From Nannochloropsis oceanica (lineage: Eukaryota > Sar > Eustigmatophyceae > Eustigmatales > Monodopsidaceae): a DNA stretch of 64,000 nt. The DNA lies in assembly GCA_004519485.1 (NCBI GenBank), contig CP038114.1:62001-126000 (forward strand), read 5' to 3'. The notes under the pieces are model-generated. The model was not told the origin of the DNA. It did no database searches and saw only the letters and a program-made list of their open reading frames with translations. This document shows positions 1 to 11,324 of the stretch, in pieces (positions within the stretch are counted from its first letter, which is position 1; each line of letters starts with the position of its first letter). The translations under genes were made by a program, and so were the position numbers.

Positions 1-2
1 GT

Positions 3-410
3 GTGTATGTGAGGGGAACGAGCGCGAGGAAGACAAGGACGTTTAATAACTCATCATTCTACGACATTAAACTCGCACACACAATTCACAGGCCACGCTG
101 GACCGTCCCTTATGTGGACGTCAAGGTGCAAAGTGCTCCGGCTGCCAAAGCCTTCAAGAGCGCCTTCAATGCCCTTAGTACCACTGCCGTGCTTTCCACC
201 GTCATCCGACGCGTACAAGAGCTGTCGGATCCCGTGACAGTGACGGAGGACGCGGGCGAAATTGGAGGGGGGAGATTTGATAAGGTGGAGAAAGGTGTGA
301 GGGGATTATTGTATTACACCGTACCACTGTTATTCATGGGGGTCCCCTTCCCACTGATGATGCTGGTGAACAGCAAGCGGAAGGGACTGTGGGGACAAGA
401 GATGAAGTGA
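3..410 (+). CDS. 3' end of an unknown gene, cut by the left window edge
   Basis: An open frame runs from the window edge to a TGA at 408-410. A plausible 3' splice site (AATTCACAG) ends at 91, so the last exon may begin at 92, with the open sequence before it being intron. The last exon would encode about 105 residues: a basic start (PRWTVPYVDVKVQ), a middle with several hydrophobic stretches, and one predicted membrane segment near the C-terminus (LLYYTVPLLFMGVPFPLMMLV) followed by a positively charged tail. I do not recognise the family. A tail-anchored or multi-pass membrane protein is possible. Composition and third-base use fit coding sequence, but the frame choice rests on one splice site. 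Confidence 0.45.
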   Translation: MYVRGTSARKTRTFNNSSFYDIKLAHTIHRPRWTVPYVDVKVQSAPAAKAFKSAFNALSTTAVLSTVIRRVQELSDPVTVTEDAGEIGGGRFDKVEKGVRGLLYYTVPLLFMGVPFPLMMLVNSKRKGLWGQEMK

Positions 411-995
411 GGAAGGTGACTTGTGACTGGGTACGTGTATCAATAGAAAAGAAGCAAAACACAATGAGTAATATCTCATGAGGGGAAGGCATGACGGGTG
501 ATGACTGAATTGATGTACCAGCGATAGCAAAGAAGTAAAAACAAGGAATATGAAGGAATGAAAAGAGGGCAAACAAAAGTGGGATGAGGCAACAGGCAAA
601 ATGATGCTTTTTGTGGGCCCTTACATACATGCCATACTTTTATTGTTATGTTCTTCAATATCAATGATGGGAGTCTTCTTTTTTGCGAAGCCCAGCTCCT
701 TTCTGTTGTTGTGGGGCGTGCGGAAGTGCGGGGAGGTCGACGAACACAGAAAGAGAAAGTCAAGCAGCTGGCACATGCCACTTCGGCTCTCCTCCCCGTG
801 TGTGTCGTTGCGTCCCACCTTTGTTTATGCACCACCACCACGACATACTTATCCATGCTGTCATCAATCCCGCCATCAACAGGCATCTTATTCCAGCCGT
901 AGACAAGCATGTGGTCGTCCTAAAAAAGAGCGGCGCCCCGGCCCCGTCTATCCTCCTCTGACCGCATCTCGGACACGCTATACCCGCACCCTACG
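411..995. other. Intergenic stretch between the left-edge gene and the coiled-coil gene
   Basis: No convincing gene is seen. Short overlapping frames on both strands have biased composition and no recognisable domain. The stretch should hold the 3' UTR of the left gene and the promoter of the gene starting at 996. Confidence 0.5.
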
Positions 996-3900
996 ATGGT
1001 AAAGGATAAGGCGTCGTCCTTCCTGCGCGTTGGCAGCGGCAGTGGAAGCTCCAGAAGCAGCAATCGCAGCAACAGCAACAACAGTAGTAGCAGCAGTAGT
1101 CATGGCAGTAGTGGTAGCCGTCGGCTAGGGGTGTCGTCGTCCTCATCATCTCATGCACAGTGTGAAGGAGGAGCAGCATCACCACCAAGCTCTAGCACTA
1201 TGGATGCCAGCGGCGGCAGCAAGAGGAACAGCAGAACGTTTGATGCGTTAATGAGTCCACCGCACGGTCCCGGTGCAGCAGCTCTTCCATCATCAATCCC
1301 AGCCGCAGCGTCTAGGACATCGTCGTCGTCCTCTTTTCGAATGTACGTGTGGTGCCACCAATTACGAGAGAAAGGGTGTGATGTTCATATACATGCATGA
1401 ATCACACAGTACTCGCACTCACAACCGCCCTTATCCAATTTCTCTGTTTCTCTTGATCAGTTTTCATGTCCCCTGCCTCTTCCCGTATCTTTATGATCCA
1501 CGACAAGCGGCTCTTCCTTCCTAGCTCATCCATTGCCCCCCTCCTCACTTTCCTTTTCCCTCCGTCCTTTTTGTTAGACCGAGTCTCGTTGGCCGGTTTC
1601 AGCCTTCCGTTCCCTCTTCTCCTACCTCGTCCTCAGCCAGCGCCAGCACCACTCCTACTGCCAGCGGCCCCGCAAGCTTGCCTCCTCTTCGTGCTCCTCC
1701 TCCTCCTCGTTCACCACCTTCTACCCTTTCCAACCCCACACCCAGACCATTGTCAGTAGCAGGGGGGGGGGGAGAAGAAGGAGGAGGAGATGGAGGACCA
1801 GGCGGTGAAGGTGTGCGCCCCTCCTGCCCGGCGCTGTCCTCATCCCAAGGTGAGATAGAGAGCAGGGGGAAGGTGGTTGTGTCCTCATTGACAAAAGAAG
1901 GGATCAATGCGAGAGTGAAAAAGACTATGGACGTGCTGGAAAGATACGGAGAGTTACGACGCGTAGAGCAGCAACAGGTGCAGCAGTGGGTGGGGGATGA
2001 TGGGGAGGTGATGGTAGGGATGGGGAAGGGAGGAGGGAGGGAGAGCGAAGCAGTCCTCCCGAGTCCCTATCATTGTCACCAACATGAAAGAGAAGACGAA
2101 CAAGAACAGGAGAAAGAGGAGGGCGATAAGCAGCAACAGCAGGAGCACCGACCGCGTCAGCCACATCAGGAGCAGCAGCAGAAGCAACATCAGCAACAAC
2201 AACAGCAGCTCGAACAGCAACTCCTGTGTCTACAGCAAGAGCATCGATCCCTCCGGACGCAATTTCACGCCGTTCAGCATGGCGCAAGTGTGCTGGGAGA
2301 GGAAGCGGCCAGGGCGAACGAAGAATTGGACCGATGTACAGGTGCGAGGGAGGTAGGGAGGAAGAGAAGAAAGGTGGCAGGGAGGAAGGGAGGAGCATGT
2401 GTGTTCTGCCTTTGACTGAATCAACCACACCACATGGCGTACACGGGATTTCTTTCTCACCAGCCCTTCCTTCCTCCCTCTTGACCCTCAATGTACAGAA
2501 CTCGTCGAGAACCTGGAAGCGCACTGTTTGGAATGCGAGGAGGAGATAGACACCTTAAACCGAGCCCTGGGCCGGGTGGAGGAAGTAAAGGAGGATGCCG
2601 AGCAGCAACAGCGGGTGTGGGAGGAGAGATGTAGGAGGACTGAAGGGATGATGCGGCTGGTGTTGGAGAGAGAGCAAGGGCTCCTGAAAGAGAACGAACG
2701 CCTGCGGGAAGAGCTGAAGGAAATAAGGAGACGAGCGATCGAGTATGAAGGGATGGTAGCTGCTGCTGCGGCAGCAGGAGGCAGGAGGAGGATGGGGAGG
2801 GAGAGCAGGAGGGAGGGAGGTGGAGGAAGGGAGGGAGGACCGCTGGCCATGGCGCCGACGAGGTCTGGAGGGAGGGTGGGGAAGCTGGGCATGTTTCCAT
2901 CGCCTTCCCCCTTGCCTAATGTTTCTTTCACGTCCTCCTCCCTCTCCTCCCTCTCCTCTCCTCCCACCTCTTGTGCTTCTGCGCTCACTGCGCTCGATGC
3001 GAATACGGAGGCGAGAGCTGCTGTGGGCGGAAATAGGGCAGAGGAAGGGAAAGGAGGGAGCGGGAAGAGATTGACTGGAAGAAGAATGTTTATGGCCGTG
3101 CCCGACGCGCTGAGAAGGGTGAATGTGAAAGGAGTAGGAGAATCAGGTAGAGGGGGAGGAGAGGGACGAGATGGTATGGGAGAAGACGGGCCACAGGGCC
3201 AGCTGGGCCGGCCGCGAGGGATCAGTGAAGGACCTTCAACTGTTTATTTGGCGCAGGAGGAAGGAGCGGAGCGGCGAGAGGAGGGGGAGGATAAAGAAGA
3301 AGAGAAAGCTCAAAAAGAGCAGGAGCAAGAACAGGAGCGGAAGCCGCAGCAGCTTGTGAAGATGACCATGGCGGCCACTATCGCAACACCAGAAGAGGAG
3401 GGAGGGAAAGAGGGAGGGAGGGAAGGACTCTTTATGACACTATACGCCCATCCTGATTTTGAAGCTGAGTTCGGGGGGTTGGTCGGGACTGTCTTTGCCG
3501 AGGCTGTGTCCGGCATTGGTGGTGGTAGGAGTACTGCTAGCAGCAGCAGCAGCAGCAGCAGAAGCTCTTCTTCGAAAACAGCATCCTCTGAATCTTCGTC
3601 ACCCTCGCCCTCCTTCCTCCTTCATCCGGCTTCCCTTTCCGACGCCGGCCCGGGAACCACCGTCTTTTACATCGCCTTTGTCTGCACTGGCCGTCTGGAC
3701 GACCCAGTCCACATGCACGCCCTCCATCCCTTCTTTTCCGCCGGGGCCTCGATTGTCTTATTCTTGATCAGGGCGGGCCGGGGGAGTCAGCTGGCGCGCA
3801 TTCAGCCACTGCAGGAATTAGCTGGGCTCCCGTGCTTCGAGTTCTTGGTGTTTAAAAAAACGTTGCAGAGGGGCCGGGAGGAGGGGTATGAGAGGGAGGT

Positions 3901-4153
3901 AGGAGCGTTGAGGAGTTTTATGTCTAGGGCGATGCCATCGTTGGGGAGGGCTATCGGAGCAGGGAGAGGTCGAGCAGTCGAAGGAGTAGCCGGAGGAGGA
4001 GCAGTAGCGTCAACGAGTCAACCATCGTTGGAGTTACCGCCATTGACGAACTTCTTGTTCGATTCATCGTCCTTGTCTGGCGAAGAGCAACGCCATCAGC
4101 TCAGGCACGAGGAAGAGAATGGTGGGGATGACATAGAGTATCTGGTACCCTGA
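996..4153 (+). CDS. Coiled-coil protein of unknown function, three exons
   Basis: Exons proposed: 996-1342, 1578-2341 and 2499-4153; phases close at both junctions and the donors and acceptors are canonical (CAG/GTGCGAGG, TTTTTGTTAG, AATGTACAG). The product is about 921 residues. The N-terminal 115 residues are Ser-rich and disordered. The second exon carries a Gln-rich stretch (CAG/CAA repeats near 2140-2230). The start of exon 3 is a clear coiled coil rich in Glu, Leu and Arg, with leucines spaced in heptads (ECEEEIDTLNRAL, then EENERLREELKEIRR-like). A Gly/Arg/Glu-rich linker follows. The last 200 residues include a compact, less biased segment (VFYIAFVCTG, HALHPFFSAGASIVLFLIRAG) that may be a folded domain. 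A scaffold role is possible but unproven. An alternative acceptor at 1640 would also keep the frame. Confidence 0.6.
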
Positions 4154-4791
4154 TTATACGGTGTAAATAAAATAGCGGCGACGCAGTTTTGTACATGCAT
4201 ATCAACAGTTGACGTAAATGTGGAAGAAGAAAAATGCAAAAATTAATAAAGCAGAAAGCAAGCAAATAAAATTAGAAAGACGAGTGCGTAGTCCGGGAAA
4301 GTCACCATCCTCAATCTTTTACGAGTACTTATACCTGAATCATGTTGTGCATCTTTTTATTTTACCGACAGTAAAGTGGATTAGGGGGTGTTTAAACAGC
4401 CTCATCGCCGACGAACCCCCTGTAGGAAGGACGGCCACCTCAACGCTTTTCTGCGGCTTTCATGAACCGAATCGCGCTCCCCGTACAGCTTGTCTCTGTG
4501 AGACACTAAGCAATCTGTACGCCTCCGAAATCAGTACCGCATGACGGTCATCACCACGTGCCTGCGAAGTTTGTTGATCTTTTGTACCACCCCTCCCCAC
4601 GCTTCACCTATGCCTTCTCACCATCACACTCAGGCAACGAGAATTTCTTACCCAGCCTCGAGGACCACAACGCTTTGCTCACGGTCTCAAGCCCCGAAAG
4701 TACGCCTTGGGACTTTACGAGACGACAATGCCCATCTTCCTCGCATTGACCAACCTCCCCACCCCCGCTCCGTTACACAGGTTAAAAACCT
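4154..4791. other. Intergenic or 5' exon region upstream of the 4792 frame
   Basis: Just after the stop at 4153 there is a TGTAAATAAA stretch and a TGTACATGCAT at 4190-4200, probably 3' processing signals. Between 4543 and 4780 three overlapping frames are open, and one (around 4670-4780, with a peptide like ALGLYETTMPIFLALTN) looks protein-like. I could not find a splice phase that joins it to the 4792 frame, so no exon is called. Confidence 0.4.
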
Positions 4792-5190
4792 ATGCCGCAT
4801 CCGCTCCTCCTGGGCTGGCTGCTCAAGCAGGCCAATATTTTCAACCTTTACGGAGCCATGAAAGCGTACGGCTTCCACCGCGTCTACCGTCGACTGCTCG
4901 AAGCAAACAACCGGTTGATGGACAAGCCGCAGGATAGACAAATCGTGCAGGACACACTTAAGCAGGCTTTGCGTGCACCTAATCAAGTGGTGCAAATACT
5001 CGACGAATCACACACGGTGGCTTTCCTGGCCCGTTACGCTAAGGAGCTCGCTGCAGACTTGGAGACCAATGCGCCACCTTTCTTCGTAAAAGCGGCCAAG
5101 GTGGTTTTACAAAAAACTCCGATGGGAAAATTAGTCGATGTCTTTGCCGAGTGGCAAGACACAAGCCGGAGCAAGAAGGGGAAGCCTTGA
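4792..5190 (+). CDS. Small unknown protein, possibly the last exon of a longer gene
   Basis: ATG at 4792 opens a 132-residue frame ending in TGA at 5188-5190. In-frame TAA lies just upstream (4783), so either this ATG is the start or an intron acceptor lies close by. The peptide is balanced and helix-rich, not low-complexity: YGAMKAYGFHRVYRRLLEANNRLMD, then a segment like RQIVQDTLKQALRAPNQVVQILDE, and a C-terminus with basic residues (SRSKKGKP). I recognise no family. A TGTACA motif lies 23 bases after the stop. An internal ATG at 4858 is the other candidate start. The upstream stretch 4543-4780 may hold earlier exons. Confidence 0.5.
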   Translation: MPHPLLLGWLLKQANIFNLYGAMKAYGFHRVYRRLLEANNRLMDKPQDRQIVQDTLKQALRAPNQVVQILDESHTVAFLARYAKELAADLETNAPPFFVKAAKVVLQKTPMGKLVDVFAEWQDTSRSKKGKP

Positions 5191-6240
5191 GTCAGCGACG
5201 GCTGAAAGCATGTGTACATAGCATCGTCATAAATCAGTGGAATGTCATAGAGTTTGAGTATGGAGTGCGATAGATTCCTTTGCAAATGCTGCGGGGAGTC
5301 TGAGCATGAAGTGTACATAACAACAACACAACGAGAAAGACTGAGAGAGTAATTTCTTCCGTTCAGTTTCTTGTTTTTTTTTCTTGGCTTATGGAACTGT
5401 GTGTCCCTTTCTCTCACGGTCACTCACTCTCACTCGTTGTCGTTTCCACTCAAGTGCATTCTTTTTCGCTCTGTCTCGTGATTTCAAACAGACGGACAGC
5501 CGGCTTGAAAGTGGGCTGAAAGAAGGACTTTGCTAGCTCCTCAAGACTGATTATTTGGTATCTATCTGTATAAATAAGTATGAAATCTTGAGGACAATTC
5601 CATGTTCATTTTTGTGTCTCCGACCGCTTTTATTTATCACACACACTTTTTCCAATTCAAGTGTCACATGCTCCTTCCCTATCTCTCCACATGCCAAGAT
5701 CTGCTTTCTTCTTCTATTTCTTCCATCTCCTGAAAGAGAAGGAGATCCTCGAGGCAAAATGCGCTGCGCTGAATCTTGTGTCGATTGTTATAAGGTTTGT
5801 GTGTGTGTGTGTGTGCCAGGCTTTCCCACCTATCCGACGCTATCGCTTGTGCTTCTTCTACTGTTCACTCTCTTTCTACACCCTCCTCCTTCCATATTTC
5901 CTTTCCCTCCTTGTATCCACTCTCTCTTCGCGCTTTCCCACTTGCCCTCACCACAATCATTGCCTTAGAACTAGTCCACTCAGTGCCTTGTTTTCCCTTT
6001 CCCCCCTTCTCCATCTTCTTTTTCTTCCTCTTTTTATCTTTATTTTATTTCAATTCGCTTCTCGCTCTGGGCTTTTCCCCAGCCATGAATCATCCCCCCC
6101 CGCTTTTTTCATCACCTCTGATTCTTCGTCCCGCCACATACGCATAGACAAACAGATACACGGACGCGCTCGGGGCAGGAAAAGAGGAAGGGAGGCAAGC
6201 AGATGGGGAGGGAGGGAGTGAGGGGGCAACCTCCCTTCAA
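5191..6240. other. Intergenic region between two 3' ends, pyrimidine-rich
   Basis: Convergent genes end at 5190 and 6241. The right half is a long C/T-rich run that leaves several frames open by composition only. A (GT)9-10 microsatellite lies at about 5796-5815. No gene is supported. Confidence 0.5.
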
Positions 6241-8475
6241 CTACCCCTCCCTCAACAAGCTCCTGAAGAACTGATGGATGCCATTCGTATTCAGCGTCAT
6301 GAATGTGACCGAGATGTAACTCTGATGGTCCTCGTACCTCTCGACATCTCCCCCCGCAAGGCGGTACAGCTTCTCCTTCTCCGCCTCGCCCTCCTCTTGC
6401 TCGGCTTGCTGCCCTCCCTCCCTCCCCTCTTCCCCCTCGGCCTCTTCGGGGCAGATGTGGAAGCCGATGGTGACGGTCATGCTCTCCCCGTCGTAAGAGG
6501 GGCACATCAAGGGAGACCAGTGGTCGAGAAAACAGGAGATGGAGCCCTTCGAAAAGATTGAAGGGAGGGATGGACAGAGTGAAGGAAGAGGGGAAGGAGG
6601 AAGGAGTTTCTCAGGTGAATCAAAATTTTTCGTGGTCATGATCGAGACGGAGAGAAAGAGAGTGAGGGAGAGAGGAAGAAAGATCGAGGGACATCCATAC
6701 CTCCGGGAGAAACGGCTCCCAGTACGTTAAGGGTGCCTCCGTGAGATACGCCGCATCCTTCCTGGTCGACCACAGCAAGGCCATCCTCCCCGTGCGCTCT
6801 TCGGTCACCATCACACGTACACACAACTGAGACTCAAACTCCGGCATATGGCTCCGAGAGAAAAAATCCTCCATCGACGTGAATCGCCGCCTGAGCGGAT
6901 CGCGAGAAGCCGCTGAAAACGGAGCACCGCGAACTTCCCTCCTTTCCTTACCCCCCATCCGGAGGGACGTGAAGCCTCCCTGTTGATCGATCTGGACCCG
7001 GATAGGCCCCGAGGCCGAGAGCATCCGGAGGCCGTCCTGAGGGAGGGGGGCAAGGAGGGAGGGAGGGAAGGAAAGAAAGAGGACGAGGCGGGCGTGAGAA
7101 CATGTTTTCACTGTTGGAAAAAGGAGGAAGAGTGGGAGGTAAGGAAAGAGGATACGGCAGGGTCTATGTATCATCATACGGGATGTGAATTCCACGTACC
7201 ATGGCGTCCCACACCTCGAACGACAAACTGAAGCCATCCTCCAGAGCCTCCCCCATCCAAGCCCGTCGGTGCAAAAGACAGTGGCCGTACTTCACCAAGT
7301 AGGCCCGGTACTCCCCCTGCTCCTCCTCCCTCCCCCCCTCCCTTCCTCCCTCCCCCCTTCCCTCCTTCCCTCGCTGCTGCCGGCGTGGTACCCCCAATAC
7401 TGGCAGCAAACCCGTCGCCACCGGCCTCCAGTATTTATCCCAGGATGACAGGGCTTTGAACTTCTTATTGACAAGGGAGAGCGTGTTGAGCGTTTGGCGC
7501 CCTTCCTTGGCATCGCCCTCCTTCCCTTCCTCCCCCGGCAGGAGGAAGAAAGAGAGGATCATGTGCAAGAGATCACAAGAGGAGAGAACCGCCTGGCAGG
7601 CGGAGGGCGAAGAGGAGGAGGAGAGTAAGAGGGAAGGAGAGGGGGGCGAGAGGGAAGTGCTGGCCAGGGCGCGGGAGAGAGAGGTCAGCAAAAAAGGAAG
7701 ATGGGGGCCCTTCATGGAAGGTACAGAAGAGGAGGAGGAGGAGGAAGAAGAGGAGGGAGAGGAGGAGGGGCAGGAGGGATGGTGGTGGTTGCTGTTGCTG
7801 CTGCTAGTGTGGTGGTGGTGGTGATGGTAGGGGTGACGATGGAGGGCGGGAGGTGGGGGAAGGAGGGACGAGGACTGGAAGATAGAGGGTAGAGGCAGAG
7901 ATGTCTCCATCGCTGGCCCGGCCCCACCGCTATGGCTACCACAGTTGCTGTTGCTGTTGCTGTCGCTGCCGCTGTCGCTGCGTTCATGCGAGCCTACTGT
8001 AGGCAGCGACCCTCTTCTTGAACCACCATCACTACCTTTTCCTCCTCTTTCTTCTCCTCCACCACAATCTCCACACCCTCCCCTTTCGACCAGGCTACTT
8101 CTCGACGCAGACAACAAGGAGGAATGAGAGTGGCAGGGAATGAAGGAGGAAGGGGAGGAGCAGGGAGGGAGGGAGGAAGGGGAGGAGCAGGGAGGGAGGG
8201 AGGAAGGGGAAGAAGCCCCCTCGGAGGCAATAGTTGCGGCCGCTGAAGCGCCAGTATGGGTAGGTGGGGGGGAGCAAGAGCCAGCGGAGGAGGAGAGGGA
8301 GGAGAATGAGGGAAATGAAGCTGATGTCGGGATGCGGGAAGAGAAGGAGGACGAAGAGAAGGAAGGCGAGGAGGTGGGAGGGAAATTGACGGAGGAAACA
8401 GGCTTTTTGATGGTGCAGGTGTAGCTGCTGGGAAAGCCGCTATTGGGGTTGCTGCTATTGTTTTTGTTGCTGTCG

Positions 8476-8549
<74 letters not shown>

Positions 8550-9068
8550 GCTGCTGCTGCTGCTGCTGCTGTTGTTGTTGATGCTACTGCTGCTGCTGCA
8601 GCAGCCGTGATGGTTGTGGAAAGATGATTGCTGCTGCTGGTGCTGCTGCTGGTGCTGCTGCTGCCGTAAAGAGTTGTCCTCTTCACTGCTTTCCTGCAAA
8701 ATGCTGTTCAACGCAGAGACTAGCTGCCGAAGACGGGCATGTGTCATGCCGACTAATCCATTGCTGCTGGGGATAGAAGAGGCGGGAGGGTATGATGCTG
8801 CTGTTGCTGCTGCAACAGCTGCTACAGGAGGAAATGGGGAAGCTGCTGCAGTTTTTGAGCCCGCGTCTCCTTTCTCGGCCTTTGGGTGGGTGTAATTTGA
8901 GGCAGTGCTGTGTATTACCGGTAGCTCGGTATCCATTAGACCGCTTTTTTGAGATGAGGCTTGCAGACGCAGAAGCTGCCTTAGTTCTGTATGAAGGTCA
9001 GTGTATGTGCAAGAAGGATAAATGTGGATAGGCGAGAGAGTCGGAAGGACTGAAAAAAGGGCTGGCAT
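6241..9068 (-). CDS. F-box-like protein with long poly-Asn and Ser-rich tracts
   Basis: Minus-strand exons 9068-7200, 7036-6701 and 6546-6241; all junctions are phase 0 with canonical sites (ATG/GTACGT, CCTCAG, GAG/GTATGG). The product is about 836 residues. The start is the first ATG in frame; a later Met (MDTELP, near 8930) is possible. The first 500 residues are low-complexity: Gln, a run of about 25 Asn encoded by AAC repeats, Ser and His/Ser tracts. A compact segment follows that fits an F-box (LLHMILSFFLL, then LSLVNKKFKALSSWDKYWRP), the part that would bind Skp1 in an SCF ubiquitin ligase. The C-terminal 250 residues, spread over exons 2 and 3, look folded (MEDFFSRSHMPEFESQLCVRV, then SYISVTFMTLNTNGIHQFF) and could recognise substrate. 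The F-box call is by pattern and moderate; the C-terminal domain is unassigned. Confidence 0.6.
8140..8215. repeat. Polypurine minisatellite inside the F-box exon
   Basis: A unit of about 25 to 30 bases built from GGAAGGGGAGGAGCAGGGAG and GGGAGG blocks is repeated two to three times. On the coding strand it reads as a repeated SSLPPCSSP-type peptide. Confidence 0.7.
8475..8595. repeat. (GTT)n then (CTG)n triplet repeat encoding poly-Asn and poly-Ser
   Basis: About 25 uninterrupted GTT units (8475-8550) are followed by CTG units. Read on the minus strand within the F-box gene they give a Ser run and then an Asn run. The length is a multiple of three, as expected for a tolerated coding repeat, and is probably variable between strains. 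Confidence 0.9.
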
Positions 9069-9864
9069 ACTCAAAAGAGGCGCCTTATCTCACATCTTTT
9101 TCACTTGTGCATGCATGTACATTTTCCCATAGATCCGCCCGAATACAAGCATAAGCCAATTCGGAATGGGCGGCATATCAACACTTGCGTACCTTCGGCA
9201 TTGGAAGGCACAAGCTCCAAAAATGAAAGCAGTTGCTCGGCCTGTCCGCGCTTGTCCCCCTCATCATCCATAGCAGTCTTCGTGAATGTTGTTTGTGGGG
9301 AGATGCGATTGGTTTGGGCGTGGGTGAGCAGTGTGAAGGGGGGTGATGTTGGATACTTTTACTGTTACTGTTGCACATATATGCATCCCAAGGTGTTTTG
9401 ACATACTTCAGCAAGCATCCCCTCAGCAAGCAAGGGAAGTGGCATAATTTCCACAGTCACAAGTAGCATGCTGTGGTAAGATAGGAGCTGCGTGATGCGC
9501 CATTGGCCTCATAGATGCATGACAACAGAGGCGCATGACTGCTTTGGTGATAATTCAAGAGCAGCCTGAAAAGCTACTTGGGCCGAGTGCGAGAGACTAG
9601 AGATTGGACGTTCTCGCGCCGCAAATTGTCTGGCAAGTGCCCTCTGGGCCTCCTCCCGCTATCTCACTTGCCGCACTCACCCATCTCCATCCGCAAACTC
9701 TTAACCACAAGAAGGAGCTCTGGCAGCGCCGAAGAAAAGACGTGGACGCACGCGTAAAGAGAGGTACACTTATTAAAAACCTCCCCGAGCGGTCGACTCC
9801 TACTCGTGCGGCTCCGCCACCGCCGCACAACACAACGCACCGGCATATACTACCAGCGTAAACT
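9069..9864. promoter_or_regulatory. Divergent intergenic region between the F-box and DnaJ genes
   Basis: Both flanking genes read outward, so promoters of both lie here. CATGCATGTAC at about 9111-9121 and TAGATGCATGA at about 9512 are present. Short frames in 9105-9860 have no recognisable domain and are not called as genes. Confidence 0.5.
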
Positions 9865-11324
9865 ATGGACTGGAAGTCATGGGCCTTCTTTTGCCTGGTA
9901 CTGTGCGTTTTCTTCGTCTCGGCGGCCTCGTTTGATTTTTTCCAAGTAAGGATCTGTGTGTGCTGAGCTGTGGGTGCGTGGGGGTCATGCGGTGGCATCC
10001 TTGTGTGTATGGGACTTGCCCGTGTCCATCGCCATCCGTCATAGTTGCTATACATACATTTTCCTTTCTGCTTTCTTCTCACTCTCCCTTCACTCATAAA
10101 TATCCTCCCTCTCCCTGCTCTTCCCCAAATCCTCTTGCACAGTCCCGTTCCACGAGCGGTGGCAGCTTCGGTTACGGCGGCTTTCCAGGTGGCGCAGGTG
10201 GCTTCTACCGCCCTGGCGGCGGTGGCAGCGGTGCTGGCGAAGGAGCAAATAATGAAGAATATTATTCTATCCTAGGCATTCCTAAAACGAGTACCTTGAC
10301 CGAAGTGAAACGCGCGTACCGTCATAAAGTTGTGAAACTTCACCCTGATAAAGGAGGGGACGAGAAACAATTCAAGGCCTTGCAAGAAGCGTATGAAGTC
10401 TTGTCTGACCCGGCCAAAAGAAGATTATACGACACCTACGGCAAGGCAGGTGTTGAGGCAGGGGCCGGGGGAGGAAGGGGTGGCCCAAGCCCGGAAGATA
10501 TTTTCTCGTCATTTTTTGGGAGGGGGCGACCAGGACAAGGGGGAGGAGGAGGACCCCGGAGGAGCCCCAATTTGTTTTTACAGGTCGATTTGACATTGGA
10601 AGAGCTATACAAAGGAACGAGTAGGAAAGTTAAATTGAATAGACAAAAAGTGGTGGAGAAACGGATTGTGCTGGAGCCCAAGATTTTGGAAGCGGCCTTT
10701 GAGAGGGGCATGAAAGATGGAGGGAGGGTGGTCTTGGCGGGGGAGGCGGAGGGGCTTGGAAACACGGTACCAGGCGACATTATTATTCAAGTGCGGGAGC
10801 TCAAACACCCTACCTTTGTGCGGCGTAACGCTGATCTCCTTTGTGAGATGAAAGTCTCTCTGACAGAAGCCTTGACTGGCTTTGAACGGCCCCTGCGTCA
10901 CTTGGACGGAAGGCAGCTTTGGGTCAAGGGGAAGGCGGGGCAGGTGACCAGGCCGGGGAGTGTGTGGATCTTGGAGGGAGAGGGTATGCCCCTGCAGGGT
11001 GAGCCCTCCTCACATGGCCGCCTGTTCATAAAATTCTCGGTGGAATTTCCGGTTAGTCTGGCTAAGATGAGTAAGGAGGAAGTCGAGAGGTTGAAGGAGA
11101 TCTTGCCGAAAGCCCCGGTGTTTGTGAAAGGGGAGAAAGCGGAGGAAGCGCCTGTGCTGAAGGCTGGTGATCCTCGTTCTTTTGGCACGGTGGGGTCAGG
11201 GAGAGGAGGAGGGGAGAGGGCGTGGGAGGAGGAGGAGGACGAGGATGAGGAAGATGCGGGGATGGGCTTTGGAGGGTACGGGGGAATGCCGAGGGGAGAG
11301 CAGGTGCAGTGCTCGCAACAGTAG
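9865..11324 (+). CDS. DnaJ/Hsp40 co-chaperone of type A ancestry without the zinc finger; signal peptide and CaaX-like end
   Basis: Exons 9865-9945 and 10143-11324 (CAA/GTAAGG, TTGCACAG; phase 0), 420 residues. Exon 1 encodes a 27-residue hydrophobic start (WAFFCLVLCVFFVSAAS) that reads as an ER signal peptide. After a Gly-rich linker comes the J-domain (EEYYSILGIPK, about residue 64), with the HPD triad at about 92-94 and VLSDPAKRRLYD; it would stimulate an Hsp70 ATPase. A G/F-rich segment follows. The C-terminal substrate-binding part matches DNAJA/Ydj1 (GEAEGLGNTVPGDII, HLDGRQLWVK, ILEGEGMPL), but the four CxxCxGxG zinc-finger repeats are absent and the two flanking halves are joined directly. 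An acidic tract precedes the end CSQQ, which fits a farnesylation box. A signal peptide and a CaaX box are hard to reconcile on one protein. Confidence 0.85.

Noticed and set aside
5661-6221. 186-codon frame in C/T-rich DNA
   Set aside because: Open only because of pyrimidine bias; no domain, no start context, no splice pattern.
7994-8686. 230-codon poly-Thr/Pro frame on the minus strand
   Set aside because: Out-of-frame reading of the AAC and purine repeats in the F-box exon.
9597-10097. 166-codon minus-strand frame over the DnaJ first exon
   Set aside because: Overlaps the signal-peptide exon antisense and has no recognisable pattern.
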